A DNA stretch of 64,000 nucleotides from Micromonospora halophytica (GCF_900090245.1 NZ_FMDN01000013.1:123965-187964), one strand, 5' to 3'; shown: positions 1 to 8,414, counted from the first letter of the stretch. Numbers and translations are program-made. Notes: generated from the letters alone by a model not told the origin.

Positions 1-1094
1 TAGAACGCGTCGTGCGCGCGGGTCCGCGTCGCCTCGTCGGGGTCGGTGAACCGCAGGAACGGCATCTGGGGCACCCCGAGCACCCGTCCCGGCACCCCGT
101 GCCCGGCGAGTTGGTCACGCAGACCCGCCTGGAGCCGCTCGCCGAGACGCTCGACGTGGGTGAGGAGACGACCGTCGCGGAGCTGGTTGATGGTCGCCAC
201 CGCGGCTGCCATCTCGGCGCCGTTGACGTGGAACGTGGAACTGATGTGCACCTCGCCCACGGCCCGCATGACCTCCTCGCGACCGACCAGGGCGGCGATG
301 GGGTAGCCGTTCGCCATGGCCTTGCTGAAGGTCACCAGGTCGGCCCGGACGTCGTAGCGCTCCTGCGCCCCACCCGGCGCCATCCGGAAACCGGAACGCA
401 TCTCGTCGAGCACGAAGAGCGCACCGTGCTCCCGGGCCAGCTCCGCCGCGCCGGCCAGGAATCCCGGCGCGGGCGGCTCCACCTCGAACGGCATCATCAG
501 CAGACACGCCGTCTGACCGGGATGCTTCTCGAACACCCGCCGCAGGCTGTCCAGGTCGTTGTAGTCGAAGGTGTCCACCACGGCCTGGGCCTCGGGGGGC
601 ACCCCGCCCGGTCTGGTGGCGCACCAGTCGTGCCAGCCGTTGTATCCCCACCGGATCACCCGGTCACGTCCGGTGTGCACGCGACTGAGCCGGACCGCGG
701 CGCTGGTGGCGTCCGATCCGGTCTTGAGCAGGAACACCTTCTCCGCATGGGGGATCATCGCGGTGAGCAGCTCCGCGAGTTCGACCTGGACCCGCTTGCG
801 CAGGGTGATGGCGAAGCCGTCGCGGATCTCCCGCACCACCGCCTCGGAGACCACCGGGTCGGCGTGACCCAGGATGATCGTGCCGTAGGCCAGGATGAGG
901 TCGAGGTAGCGGTTACCGTCGACGTCCCAGACGTGGGCGCCGGATGCCCGCTCGCCGAACAGCGGGTACGCGCCGTCCACCAGACGGTCGCGCTGCAGGA
1001 CGTAGCCCTCGTAGGCGAGGGTGGCGTCCACCGCCACCGCGCGCCGCCGCAGCGCCGCGGATTCGCTCAGGTCGAGTGGCGCGGCTCCGGTCAT
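1..1094 (-). CDS. Class III PLP aminotransferase, glutamate-1-semialdehyde aminomutase-like (3' end off the left edge)
   Basis: About 364 residues are visible and the frame stays open to the window edge, so the C-terminus is missing. The fold family is aminotransferase class III. The cofactor-binding Asp lies in LFVLDEMRSGFRM and the Schiff-base Lys in VTFSKAMANGYPIAAL, both canonical for the glutamate-1-semialdehyde 2,1-aminomutase subgroup. The family moves amino groups on small oxo-acids or semialdehydes with PLP. The ATG at 1094 overlaps the stop of the BtrH-like gene (ATGA), so the two are probably translationally coupled. In this operon it more likely supplies an amine substrate than serves haem synthesis, because haem genes are not seen nearby; that is inference. 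It could also be a decarboxylating or sugar aminotransferase relative. Confidence 0.88.
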   Translation of the reverse strand, partial: MTGAAPLDLSESAALRRRAVAVDATLAYEGYVLQRDRLVDGAYPLFGERASGAHVWDVDGNRYLDLILAYGTIILGHADPVVSEAVVREIRDGFAITLRKRVQVELAELLTAMIPHAEKVFLLKTGSDATSAAVRLSRVHTGRDRVIRWGYNGWHDWCATRPGGVPPEAQAVVDTFDYNDLDSLRRVFEKHPGQTACLLMMPFEVEPPAPGFLAGAAELAREHGALFVLDEMRSGFRMAPGGAQERYDVRADLVTFSKAMANGYPIAALVGREEVMRAVGEVHISSTFHVNGAEMAAAVATINQLRDGRLLTHVERLGERLQAGLRDQLAGHGVPGRVLGVPQMPFLRFTDPDEATRTRAHDAF

Positions 1095-2140
1095 CGCGTG
1101 CTCTCCTCGCTCCGGGCCGGGGCGACCTGGTCGCCGTAGCACCACGCCTGGTTGCGCACGACCCGTCGCCAGACGCCGTCGTCATCCTGGTCCGGGTCGG
1201 CGGCGGGCGGCGGTTGCAGGCCGAGTTGCCGGTGCAGCTCGTCGCTGAGCCGGGTGAGCGCCGCCTCGCAGGCGGTGAAGGCGCCGAGCACCGGGTCGTA
1301 GACGGACGTGTCGTCGGCCTGCGCCCCGGCCCACCGGTGCGCCCCGATCAGGGCCTTGCCGAGCCGCTGCGCCGCCCGTGAGGCGGTCAGCAGCTCGTCG
1401 GCCAGCCCGGGGTGGGTCTGGCGGACGGCCGTGGCGATCAGGAACAGCGATGGCTGCACCGCGCCCAGTACCACCACGTGCAGGGCTCGGGCGGCGGAGC
1501 CGGTGAGGCCGTCGCGTCGCCACCGCCGCTCGATCGTGCGCAGCGCCGGCAGGTCCTCCCCCAGCGCGGTCGCGGTCGGCTCCAGCAGCGTGGCACGCAA
1601 GGTGGCGGCGTCATCCGGCACCGGTGTGACGTGCACGGTGGCGAACCGGCAGCAGCCACGCACCACCTCCGGTGTGACCGGGATCCACCGTCGGTACCCG
1701 TCGGACGGCGGCGCGTCGGTGTCCAGCACCTCGAGCACCCCGTCGGCGTGTGCGACCGCCAGGACCATGTGGTCGAGGAAGTGCTTGACCCCCTCGAACT
1801 CGTCGCCGGGCCAGTAGTAGCGGTCCGGCATCAGCACGCAGGGCGTGCCGGATTCGACCAACGCGACGAACTCGGCCCAGTGCTGCCGGCCGTCCACGGC
1901 GTTGCGCCAGTGCAGGTGTCCGTGCCGGAACGACGAGGACCTCCGCCGGTCACCGCGCAGGTCCAACGGCACCGCGAGGGCCTGCGCGATCTCCGGATTG
2001 GAGAGGCCCTGCGCCCGCAGCGCCGACTCGACGCAGCGCAGCAGACAGCTCAGGCCGTCCAGCGGACCGTCATCCCAGCCGAGGGAGAGTTCCGGGTCGA
2101 GCACCGGGGGGCGGCGGAGAGCCGCCGCACCGTCAACCAT
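1091..2140 (-). CDS. BtrH-like acyltransferase (butirosin BtrH N-terminal domain family)
   Basis: A 349-residue protein. Residues 20-40 contain a Cys-rich helix start (C32 and C36 in LSCLLRCVESAL), followed by a central HFLDHMVLAVAH segment and an Asp-rich VLEVLDTD strand. This is the arrangement of the C39-peptidase-like BtrH family. BtrH moves an acyl group from an acyl carrier protein to an amine of an aminoglycoside, so the gene immediately upstream being a free ACP is strong support for the same chemistry. The C-terminal half is helical and corresponds to the variable DUF4872-like part. The start overlaps the ACP stop by 8 bp and its stop overlaps the aminotransferase start, so it is embedded in the operon. 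Acceptor and acyl group are unknown. Assigned from motif layout only, so family membership is likely but not certain. Confidence 0.7.
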   Translation of the reverse strand: MVDGAAALRRPPVLDPELSLGWDDGPLDGLSCLLRCVESALRAQGLSNPEIAQALAVPLDLRGDRRRSSSFRHGHLHWRNAVDGRQHWAEFVALVESGTPCVLMPDRYYWPGDEFEGVKHFLDHMVLAVAHADGVLEVLDTDAPPSDGYRRWIPVTPEVVRGCCRFATVHVTPVPDDAATLRATLLEPTATALGEDLPALRTIERRWRRDGLTGSAARALHVVVLGAVQPSLFLIATAVRQTHPGLADELLTASRAAQRLGKALIGAHRWAGAQADDTSVYDPVLGAFTACEAALTRLSDELHRQLGLQPPPAADPDQDDDGVWRRVVRNQAWCYGDQVAPARSEESTR

Positions 2141-2384
2141 GGATCCGCGCGTCGATCGCCTTGGCCAGGTCGGCCACCGTGACGTACCGGGTCAGCTCGA
2201 AGTCCTCGTCGGCGAAGTCGGCGTCGTAGCGGCGCTCGAAGTGCGACATCAGGTATGCCATGTCGATCGAGTCGACCCCCAGGTCGAGCAGCCGGTCGTC
2301 GGCGCCGATCGAGTCGGCCGGGTTGCCCTGCCGTTGCAGCAGCAGCGACACGAGCTGGTTGAGGGTGCTGTCGCCGTCGGCCAT
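2133..2384 (-). CDS. Free-standing acyl carrier protein
   Basis: An 83-residue acidic protein with the phosphopantetheine attachment site LGVDSIDM; the modified Ser is residue 39. Size and four-helix pattern fit a discrete type II ACP. The ATG at 2384 follows the upstream stop by one base and has an AAGGAG ribosome-binding site inside the end of the preceding gene, so this start is preferred over the longer in-frame opening that begins at 2465. It sits between the 3-amino-4-hydroxybenzoate genes and the BtrH-like acyltransferase, which suggests that it carries the acyl group that BtrH transfers. The ligase that would load it is not in the window and may lie off the left edge. Confidence 0.92.
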   Translation of the reverse strand: MADGDSTLNQLVSLLLQRQGNPADSIGADDRLLDLGVDSIDMAYLMSHFERRYDADFADEDFELTRYVTVADLAKAIDARIHG

Positions 2385-2385
2385 G

Positions 2386-3507
2386 TCAGTTCTCCTTGAT
2401 CGCTTCGCTGACCGGAATGCCGACGTGACGACCGGGTGCGGCGGCCATCGCCAGCATCCGGTCACCGACGGCGATGGAGGTGCAGTTGCGTACCGCGCCG
2501 TCGGCGTCGAACAGCCGTACGTGCCAGTCGTCCTGGACGATGGTGTTGATGGTGGAGTCGCCGAGCCGGCACTCGATCAGGCGCAGCGGGCGCATCTCGG
2601 ACTTGATCCGGCCGACCAGCACCGGCCGGGCGCGCCCGGTGGTGGAGACGGCGAGCACCTGCTCACCCGCGCTGAGGTCGGTGATGTAGGCGGTTCGTCC
2701 GGCCGGGGTCCAGACGTAGGAGTGCACCGCGCCGGCGTTGACCCGGAACGGACGCAGGTTCATGTACGGCAGGTAGTGCACCTCGGCGCAGACCAGCAAC
2801 CCGCCCGAGGAGGTCGAGCCGACGAGGATCCCCTCGTCCGGCTCGAACAGGTCGGCGGTGTCGACGCAGCCCCGCATGCCCATGCCGATGGAGCGGACGG
2901 CGGTCACCTCGGCGGCGACCAGGTCGAGCTGCTCGGTGCGGCGCTCCAGCAGCTCGCGGGAGAGCCTGGCCACCTCGCCGGCGTTGTCGACGCGCAGCAG
3001 CATCGCGTCCGGACCGTGTTGGAGTACGCCCCGGGTGACCATGGCGTCCACCGCGTTGTGCACCCGCTTGACGACCGTGGTGCGTCGTGACTGCGCCTCG
3101 GCCACGATGAGTTCCAGCGGGATGTTCGTCTCGTCGGCGAAGCTGACCAGGAGGACGTCGACCTGGCCCAGAGCCGCCACGGCCTCCTGCATCGTCTCGG
3201 CGTCGGTGACGTCGATCCAGCGGCCTCGGCGCCAACGGCCGCCGCCCGGGATCGCGGCCAGTGTCGCGGTGTCAGCCGCGATGACGGTCAGCGCCCGGGA
3301 CGGGTCGAGTTTGTCGAGCTGAGCCGGCTCGGTGGCCAGCACCGCCACCTCCACCCGCTCGGGCAGCGCGGTCTCGGGCACCGCGTCCGGCGGCACCATG
3401 ACGCCCCGGACGGGTGCCTGCACGACTGCGGCCACCATGTCGTGCAAGCCCTCGCGCAGGTGCGACAGGTCGCACCAGAGGGGGATCAGCGGATCGCTGT
3501 CAGACAC
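2386..3507 (-). CDS. griH: 3-Dehydroquinate synthase II family / 3-amino-4-hydroxybenzoate synthase (GriH-like)
   Basis: A 373-residue protein of the type II (archaeal) dehydroquinate synthase family, unrelated to AroB. Recognisable blocks include the VVKRVHNAVDAMV region, the GILVGSTSSGGLLVC strand-loop and the conserved C-terminal RPFRVNAGAVHSYVW segment. In Streptomyces griseus the homologue GriH converts the GriI aldol product to 3-amino-4-hydroxybenzoate. The archaeal homologue makes 3-dehydroquinate. Pairing with a GriI-type aldolase 21 bp upstream in a secondary-metabolite setting favours the aminohydroxybenzoate route. It starts at GTG 3507 behind a strong AAGGAGG site. Its stop lies one base before the ACP start. 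Confidence 0.86.
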   Translation of the reverse strand: MSDSDPLIPLWCDLSHLREGLHDMVAAVVQAPVRGVMVPPDAVPETALPERVEVAVLATEPAQLDKLDPSRALTVIAADTATLAAIPGGGRWRRGRWIDVTDAETMQEAVAALGQVDVLLVSFADETNIPLELIVAEAQSRRTTVVKRVHNAVDAMVTRGVLQHGPDAMLLRVDNAGEVARLSRELLERRTEQLDLVAAEVTAVRSIGMGMRGCVDTADLFEPDEGILVGSTSSGGLLVCAEVHYLPYMNLRPFRVNAGAVHSYVWTPAGRTAYITDLSAGEQVLAVSTTGRARPVLVGRIKSEMRPLRLIECRLGDSTINTIVQDDWHVRLFDADGAVRNCTSIAVGDRMLAMAAAPGRHVGIPVSEAIKEN

Positions 3508-3528
3508 GGTCGTGCCTCCTTCGTCGGG

Positions 3529-4296
3529 TCAGCCGAGGTTGTTCGCGTGCACCAGCGCATGCAGATCCGCCAGGGCCTCGTCGGGCGCACTGTGCTGCTG
3601 CACCTTGCGCCCGATGCAGACACCCGCGGCTCCGGCCGACAGGGCGTCCTTGACGTCGAGCAGGACGTCTTCCCAGGAGTCGGAGGGCTCACCTCCAGCC
3701 ATCACCACGGGCGCGAAGCAGCCGGCGACGACGGTCGCGAAGGAGTCGGCGGAGCCGGTGTAGGGAACCTTGACGATGTCGCTGCCCAACTCCGCCGCGG
3801 CGCGAGCACCGTGCGCGATCTTCTCCGGAGCCTCGGCCGGATCGATGCCCGCCACGTACACCATCGCCAGCAGCGGCATGCCCCACCGAGAGCAGCCGGC
3901 GGCCACCTGTGCGAGGTCGTGCAGCATGTCGGTCTCCTCGGGTACGCCGAAGGTGACCTGCACCGAGACCGCGTCGGCACCGAGCTGTACGGCTTCGACG
4001 ACGTCACCGGTGAGCTTCTTGACGTGACCGCGACCCGACAGGGCGGTGCCGGCGGAGAGGTGCATGACGACGCTCGTGGAGCGAGCAGCCTCGGCCGGAA
4101 CGCGGCGCAGCACACCGCGATGACCGATGATGGCGTTCGGCGCGCCTGCCAGCAGCCGGGTGAGCTGCGCGTCGATGGCGTCGAGTCCGGCGATCGGTCC
4201 CATCGTCACCGGTTGGTCGATCGGCATGAGCACGGTGCGCCCGCTGACCGAACCCCACAGCCGTCGCAGTCGCCGATCCCGACCCGTTGCCTCCAT
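3529..4296 (-). CDS. griI: Class I aldolase, 2-amino-4,5-dihydroxy-6-oxo-7-phosphooxyheptanoate synthase (GriI-like)
   Basis: A 255-residue TIM-barrel class I aldolase of the DeoC/LacD-related family. The Schiff-base Lys is K176 in DIVKVPYTG, with Y147 in LLAMVY and D27 in MPIDQPV as active-site companions. GriI-type enzymes join aspartate semialdehyde and dihydroxyacetone phosphate; the archaeal relatives make a precursor of dehydroquinate. The first strand reads PIDQP where the family commonly has PLDH, so this copy is somewhat divergent. The ATG at 4296 has an excellent GAAGGAGG site, so the longer upstream in-frame extension to 4671 is rejected. It is the first gene of the left operon; the promoter must lie in the 1-kb gap to its right. 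Confidence 0.85.
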   Translation of the reverse strand: MEATGRDRRLRRLWGSVSGRTVLMPIDQPVTMGPIAGLDAIDAQLTRLLAGAPNAIIGHRGVLRRVPAEAARSTSVVMHLSAGTALSGRGHVKKLTGDVVEAVQLGADAVSVQVTFGVPEETDMLHDLAQVAAGCSRWGMPLLAMVYVAGIDPAEAPEKIAHGARAAAELGSDIVKVPYTGSADSFATVVAGCFAPVVMAGGEPSDSWEDVLLDVKDALSAGAAGVCIGRKVQQHSAPDEALADLHALVHANNLG

Positions 4297-5306
4297 CTGT
4301 GCCTCCTTCGGGTGGACATGCACGACCAGCGAATCAGTGACGAGTGACCAGGCCTGCGCTCCGGACTGGCAGCCGGCTGCGGCGCACGACCCTGTGCGTC
4401 GATGCCTGCCGATCGATGGACACGGCGGTGCAGAGATCCCGGAGCGGTCGGGTGGCAGGTGCGACGGTGCGGCCGACGGCATCGACCCGTGCCACCTCCG
4501 GGCGGCGCGAGCGGCACTGCACGCGATCCCGCCATTCCCCCGCGCGAACCAGCATCGTTGGTTGCCAACCGCCTGTCGTAGCCAATTCGATTGCCGCCAG
4601 AGCAGCGACAGTCCATCGATCAACATGGACGTTCGCCGGGCCAGTGTAGCGAGGATCTTGGTGCGATACACCCCTCAGTTTCAGGCGCTGCACGCCCCGG
4701 CGAACCCAACTGGCCCATACACGGCAGCCCGCGCATTGCAATCACATGCTTAAATCTGTCGCGTTGCGTGGCAGATCGATGGCGGTCAGACCGGCGACAT
4801 TGCTGGAATCACCGATCCATTCCGGCCTGACGTGCACCTCAGGCCGGAAGAGCGGGGGTGGCGAATCGAGGAGGACGAGACCCACGAGGTGGGGGTGGCA
4901 GATGCGGGGGTTCACCTTCCGGGTCCGGGTCAGTCCGGTGCCCGTGCTGTTCCTGCTGGCCGGTGCCGTCACGCCCGCCGTCGCGGTCACGCCCGACCGC
5001 CCGCGCCCCGATGTTCCCAGGCCGAGCGGGCCGTGCCGACGTCGGCAGGGAGGTTGCCCGCCACGGACAGCGTCGACACCAGCCTGGCGCCTCGCGGTCG
5101 ACCGGTCGGGTGGCGCCGGACATGCCGCCACTCAGGGTCGGCCACGCCGGCGTCGCGGCGTGCGCGGCGGCAGGAACTGCCGGGACCCCGCCCACCCGGT
5201 CCGGACCGTCACCAGTATCAGGACGGCGGTGAACATCTGCCAGAGTTGAACAAGCGGCGAAACGCTATCGCCAAGCCTCCGCGAGCCGGGCCGCCCGCAG
5301 GACGTC
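4297..5306. other. Intergenic region with no supported gene
   Basis: About 1 kb between the aldolase start and the multicopper-oxidase terminator. Open frames on both strands here are Arg/Pro-rich and show no family pattern. The stretch around 4600-4770 is clearly less GC-rich than its surroundings and is the most likely place for the promoter of the left operon, but I could not settle on convincing -35/-10 boxes. A plus-strand ATG at 4901 opens a short hydrophobic segment that soon turns into low-complexity sequence; it is not called. Confidence 0.55.
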
Positions 5307-5336
5307 GCTCACGGCGGCCCGGAGGCCGCCGTGAGC
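5307..5336 (-). terminator. Hairpin terminator after the multicopper oxidase
   Basis: A perfect 13-bp inverted repeat (GCTCACGGCGGCC, loop CGGA, then its complement) about 80 bp beyond the stop of the minus-strand multicopper oxidase. It has no T-tract, as is common for actinomycete terminators. Confidence 0.7.
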
Positions 5337-5417
5337 CCGCCGCCGCACGCACGCTGGCCGCCGGCCCCGGCGCCGCCGACCAACGTTACGCGCAGCCACC
5401 CTTCTCAAGGTCCTGGA

Positions 5418-6881
5418 TCAGATGATCCTGAGATTGGCCATCATGCCCATCGCGCTGTGGTCGACCATGTGGCAGTGGTACGGGTAGACGCCACGCCAGG
5501 TGTCGAAGGTGGCCTGCAGCCGCACGCTCTGCCCGGGCCAGACGATCACCGTGTCCTTCAGGCCGGACTCGGTGGGATCGGCCGGTGCGCCGTTGCGGTC
5601 GAGCACCCGGAACTGCACCAGGTGCATATGGAAGTTGTGCGGCATGAGGACGTTGGCGTTGGTCACCGTCCACTCCTCGGTGCTGCCCCAGGCGATGGTG
5701 GTGTCGATCCGGGCCGGATCGAAGACCTTCCCGTCGATGTACGCCTGGTGTCCCCCGGAGCCCGGCTCGTCCATCCGCAGCTCGATGTTGCGGCGCACGG
5801 TCGGTGTCGGCAGCGGAGGCAGGGCACGTAGCCGCTGCGGCACCGAAGTGCGGTCCGGCCCCTTGGCCCGTACGACGTCGAAGCGCATCACCTGGCCGAC
5901 CTGCTCGGCCGGACCCGGCCCCATCAGGTTCTGCAGCACCACGGAGGTGCCCGGCTGGTAGCGGGCGAAATCGACCACGACGTCGAGCCGTTCCCCCGGT
6001 GAGAGCAGCAGGTACGGCATGGTGACCGGCGCCTCCAGCAGGCCGCCGTCGGAGCCGATCACCGTGATCTCCCCGCCGTCGGCGAGCCGCAGCAGGAAGA
6101 ACCGCAGGTTGCTGGAGTTGACCAAGCGGAACCGGTAGCGGCGGGCCTCCACCTCGAAGCGCGGCCACGGCCGCCCGTTGACCAGCAGGGTGGTCCGGCT
6201 GTCGGCGTCGTCCATCGTCCAGACCAACTGGGCGTTGGCGTCCAGGTGCGCGTCGCGCAGCATCAGCGGGACATCGAACCGGCCCCGCGGCAACGGAAGC
6301 GCCGCCTCCGTGCGGTCGGTGAGCAGGTAGAGGCTGGACAGGCCCCGGTAGAGGTGCTCGGCCTCCATGTGGTGGGTGTGGTCGTGCATCCAGAGCGTGG
6401 CGTGCGGCTGCCGGTTCGGATAGTTGTAGACGCGCTCGCCGCCGGGCGGAATCGTGGCGTCGCCCGAGCCGTCGTCGCCGGGGGCGTTGGCGCCGCCGTG
6501 CAGGTGCACCGCCGTGGGCATGTTCAGCCGGTTGCGCTGGCGTACCACCACCCGCCGACCCGACGTGGCGCGGATCGTCGGACCGGGCAGGTCACCGTTG
6601 TAGGTGTACACCTCGGTACGGGTGCCCGGCACGATCTCCAGCCGCCTCCGGTGCATGGTGACCGAGTAGTAGTCGGTGGTGGCGGTCCGCAGCACCGGGC
6701 GCAGGGTCTGCGGCACCGTCAACGGCACGGTGAACGGGGTCACGGGCGTGGTCGTCGGGGAGGCGACTCCTGCCCTGGCCGGAGCTGCACCCAACTGTCC
6801 GGCGAGGCTGGCCAGGCCACCCGTCGCCCCGACGATGCCCGACGCCGCGCCGAGGCGCAGCAGTTGACGACGAGTGGACAA
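5418..6881 (-). CDS. Tat-exported multicopper oxidase
   Basis: A 487-residue protein. The N-terminus has a twin-arginine signal (R4-R5 in STRRQLLRLG) followed by a Gly/Ala-rich hydrophobic stretch and a probable cleavage after APARA (about residue 37). Copper ligands are intact: HLHGG at 126-130, HDHTHHM in the first domain, HNFHMHL in the third, and HCHMVDHSAMGMM near residue 469 holding the type 1 Met. The family oxidises phenols, aminophenols or metals using oxygen, outside the cytoplasm. The start is the TTG at 6881 behind a GGAAGGA site, because longer in-frame starts would bury the Tat signal. It lies next to aminophenol-type (3-amino-4-hydroxybenzoate) genes, so oxidative coupling of an o-aminophenol, as done by phenoxazinone synthases, is possible. 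A general bilirubin-oxidase or CotA-like role is equally compatible. Confidence 0.92.
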   Translation of the reverse strand: MSTRRQLLRLGAASGIVGATGGLASLAGQLGAAPARAGVASPTTTPVTPFTVPLTVPQTLRPVLRTATTDYYSVTMHRRRLEIVPGTRTEVYTYNGDLPGPTIRATSGRRVVVRQRNRLNMPTAVHLHGGANAPGDDGSGDATIPPGGERVYNYPNRQPHATLWMHDHTHHMEAEHLYRGLSSLYLLTDRTEAALPLPRGRFDVPLMLRDAHLDANAQLVWTMDDADSRTTLLVNGRPWPRFEVEARRYRFRLVNSSNLRFFLLRLADGGEITVIGSDGGLLEAPVTMPYLLLSPGERLDVVVDFARYQPGTSVVLQNLMGPGPAEQVGQVMRFDVVRAKGPDRTSVPQRLRALPPLPTPTVRRNIELRMDEPGSGGHQAYIDGKVFDPARIDTTIAWGSTEEWTVTNANVLMPHNFHMHLVQFRVLDRNGAPADPTESGLKDTVIVWPGQSVRLQATFDTWRGVYPYHCHMVDHSAMGMMANLRII

Positions 6882-7067
6882 GGTAGTTCCTTCCCACAGA
6901 AGGGTCGCGAGAGTTCCGGCAGCCGCCGTCGGCTGGTGGACGGGGCGGTCGTCGCAGGCACGATGATGCCGGGAACCCCGCCGGGGGGCGACCCCTATCG
7001 ACCGCACAACCACTTACGCTGACCGCGCCGGGGTCGGGGCCGAGGGCGACACCCCTACCGGGAGCAG

Positions 7068-7240
7068 GTGACCACGCCTGCTGAACCGGTCGCGCTCCCC
7101 TACGACGGATCCACCGGCGACACGGTCGTCGAGCGCGGCCGGCGCTACACCGCCGAGCCGCGGCTGCGGGTGATCACCCGCGCCGACGGCGGTCCGGCGG
7201 CCGCCCGCAACACCGGCATCGACTCCGCCCGTGCCGGGTG
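7068..7240 (+). pseudogene. Remnant of a family 2 glycosyltransferase
   Basis: A short open frame translating to DGSTGDTVVERG, then RLRVITRADGGPAAARNTGI. This is the N-terminal GT-A core of family 2 glycosyltransferases (the DGSTDxT and GGPAAARNxGI motifs). Everything before the DGST motif and everything after about residue 58 is missing; the fragment ends against the DsrE-like gene. It is a fossil rather than a working enzyme. Confidence 0.65.
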
Positions 7241-7260
7241 GGCCGCGATCAGACACCCCG

Positions 7261-7611
7261 TCAGAAGGTGAGAACCCGGTCGGCTTCGACCGTCCATGCG
7301 GCGAGTTCGTCCATTGTGGAGCGGGTTGCCTCGGGGATGAGGTGGCCCTCGGTCAGGCCGCGGGCGTCCAAGCAGGTTCCGCAGCAGGCGATCTGGCCGC
7401 CGTGGCGGGCGAACGATTTCAGCATGCGGTCCAGGGTGTAGTAGCCGTCCGGGGTCTTCTGTCCGGCTATCGCGCACGTGACCGCGTCACCCATGAGAAA
7501 CAGCCGGGGCTCGGTGTCTTCGCGCTTGGCCAGGGCCATGGCGAGCCGTACGGCGTTGAATGTCTCGTCAGAGCCGTAGGCCGGGCCGTTGATGATGAGC
7601 AACACCTTCAT
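7261..7611 (-). CDS. DsrE/DsrF-family sulfur-transfer protein
   Basis: A 116-residue protein starting MKVLLIINGPAYGSDETFNAVRLAMAL, typical of the DsrE-like Rossmann-type fold. A cysteine cluster, CCGTCLDARG, in the C-terminal half is the expected persulfide-carrying site of the YchN/DsrE group. An in-frame start at 7626 adds five residues; 7611 is chosen because the family begins directly at the first strand, although neither start has a strong ribosome-binding site. Role: probably intracellular sulfur relay or sulfide/redox stress. It lies 137 bp downstream of an operon with rhodanese-type proteins on the same strand, and a separate palindromic box sits just upstream. Confidence 0.85.
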   Translation of the reverse strand: MKVLLIINGPAYGSDETFNAVRLAMALAKREDTEPRLFLMGDAVTCAIAGQKTPDGYYTLDRMLKSFARHGGQIACCGTCLDARGLTEGHLIPEATRSTMDELAAWTVEADRVLTF

Positions 7612-7643
7612 GCCGTCAGTAAACATCGCTGGTAGTGGACCGA

Positions 7644-7663
7644 GTAGGGCAAAAGGCCCCTAA
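7644..7663 (-). promoter_or_regulatory. Candidate DevR/DosR-like palindromic box upstream of the DsrE gene
   Basis: On the minus strand the sequence reads TTAGGGGCCTTTTGCCCTAC, a GGG-N-C/G-N-CCC palindrome centred about 43 bp before the DsrE start. It matches 13 of 20 positions of the actinobacterial DosR consensus by eye. DsrE-like and universal-stress genes are frequent members of that regulon. The match is partial, so this is a candidate only. Confidence 0.35.
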
Positions 7664-7748
7664 CGCATGCCTTTCGCTGGATTGCCGCGACTGCCGGGGC
7701 GCACACTCGTGGCGGGCGGGGATGCCGAACAGGTTTCGGTGGCCGGGT

Positions 7749-8414
7749 TCAGGCGGCCTGGGCCTGGACGGGCAGGCCGGCCACCCGCCATTCCAGGACG
7801 CCGTCGGTGGCGCGTCGTGCCTGCCGGCCGTGGGCGGTGAGTAGCCGGACCGCGTCGTGGGCGAGGGCGCAGTAGGCACCGCGGCAGTAGGCGATGACCT
7901 CTCGGTCTTCGGGCAGTTCGATCAGCCTGTCCTCGAGTTCGTCGAGTGGTATGGACACCGCGCCGGGCAGATGCCCGGCGGCGTACTCCGGTGCCGGTCG
8001 GACGTCGAGGACAACGACGTCGCCGGCCTCGGCCCAGCGGAGCAACTCAGCCACGTCAACCTGCTTGGTGTCGTCGGGGCCGAGGTAGGCCCGGCGGGCT
8101 TGCTCGGTGTGCGGTCGGTGCCGCTGCGCCACGCTCCGGAGGTTCGCGAACAGGGCGGCGACGTCCTCGCCGGCCAGGGAGTACCAGATCCGGGTGCCGT
8201 CGCGGCGGGTGGCGACGAGCCCGGCTGCGAGGAGACGTTGCAGGTGTGCCGAGCAGGTGGACAGCCCGAGGTCGGCGGCGTTGGCGAGGTCCTCGACGCT
8301 GCGGGGGCCCTGGGCGAGCAGGTCGAGCAGTTCCAGGCGCTTCGGGCTGCCGAGGGCTTTGCCGACGGCGGCGAACTCGGCGAACAGGGCGTCCTTGGCG
8401 GCTCGGTCACCCAT
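7749..8414 (-). CDS. ArsR-family transcriptional regulator fused to a rhodanese domain
   Basis: A 221-residue two-domain protein. Residues 15-85 form an ArsR winged helix-turn-helix (recognition segment GLSTCSAHLQRLLAAGLV, wing RRDGTRIWYSL). Residues 115-215 form a rhodanese domain with the active-site loop CRGAYC (C177, C182). A persulfide-carrying rhodanese joined to an ArsR repressor fits a sensor of reactive sulfur species that represses the operon in which it sits. The ATG at 8414 has an AGGGAGG site and overlaps the end of the MFS gene by 8 bp; the longer frame upstream is antisense-like and lacks family features. Confidence 0.92.
   Translation of the reverse strand: MGDRAAKDALFAEFAAVGKALGSPKRLELLDLLAQGPRSVEDLANAADLGLSTCSAHLQRLLAAGLVATRRDGTRIWYSLAGEDVAALFANLRSVAQRHRPHTEQARRAYLGPDDTKQVDVAELLRWAEAGDVVVLDVRPAPEYAAGHLPGAVSIPLDELEDRLIELPEDREVIAYCRGAYCALAHDAVRLLTAHGRQARRATDGVLEWRVAGLPVQAQAA

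Noticed and set aside
4640..4671. Possible -10 box TACACT (minus strand) for the left operon
   Set aside because: No acceptable -35 partner at 16-18 bp, so not listed as a promoter.
4901..5249. Possible small secreted or membrane protein on the plus strand starting at ATG 4901
   Set aside because: The first 30 residues are hydrophobic and a weak ribosome-binding site exists, but the rest is Arg/Pro-rich with no family pattern. At most a remnant.
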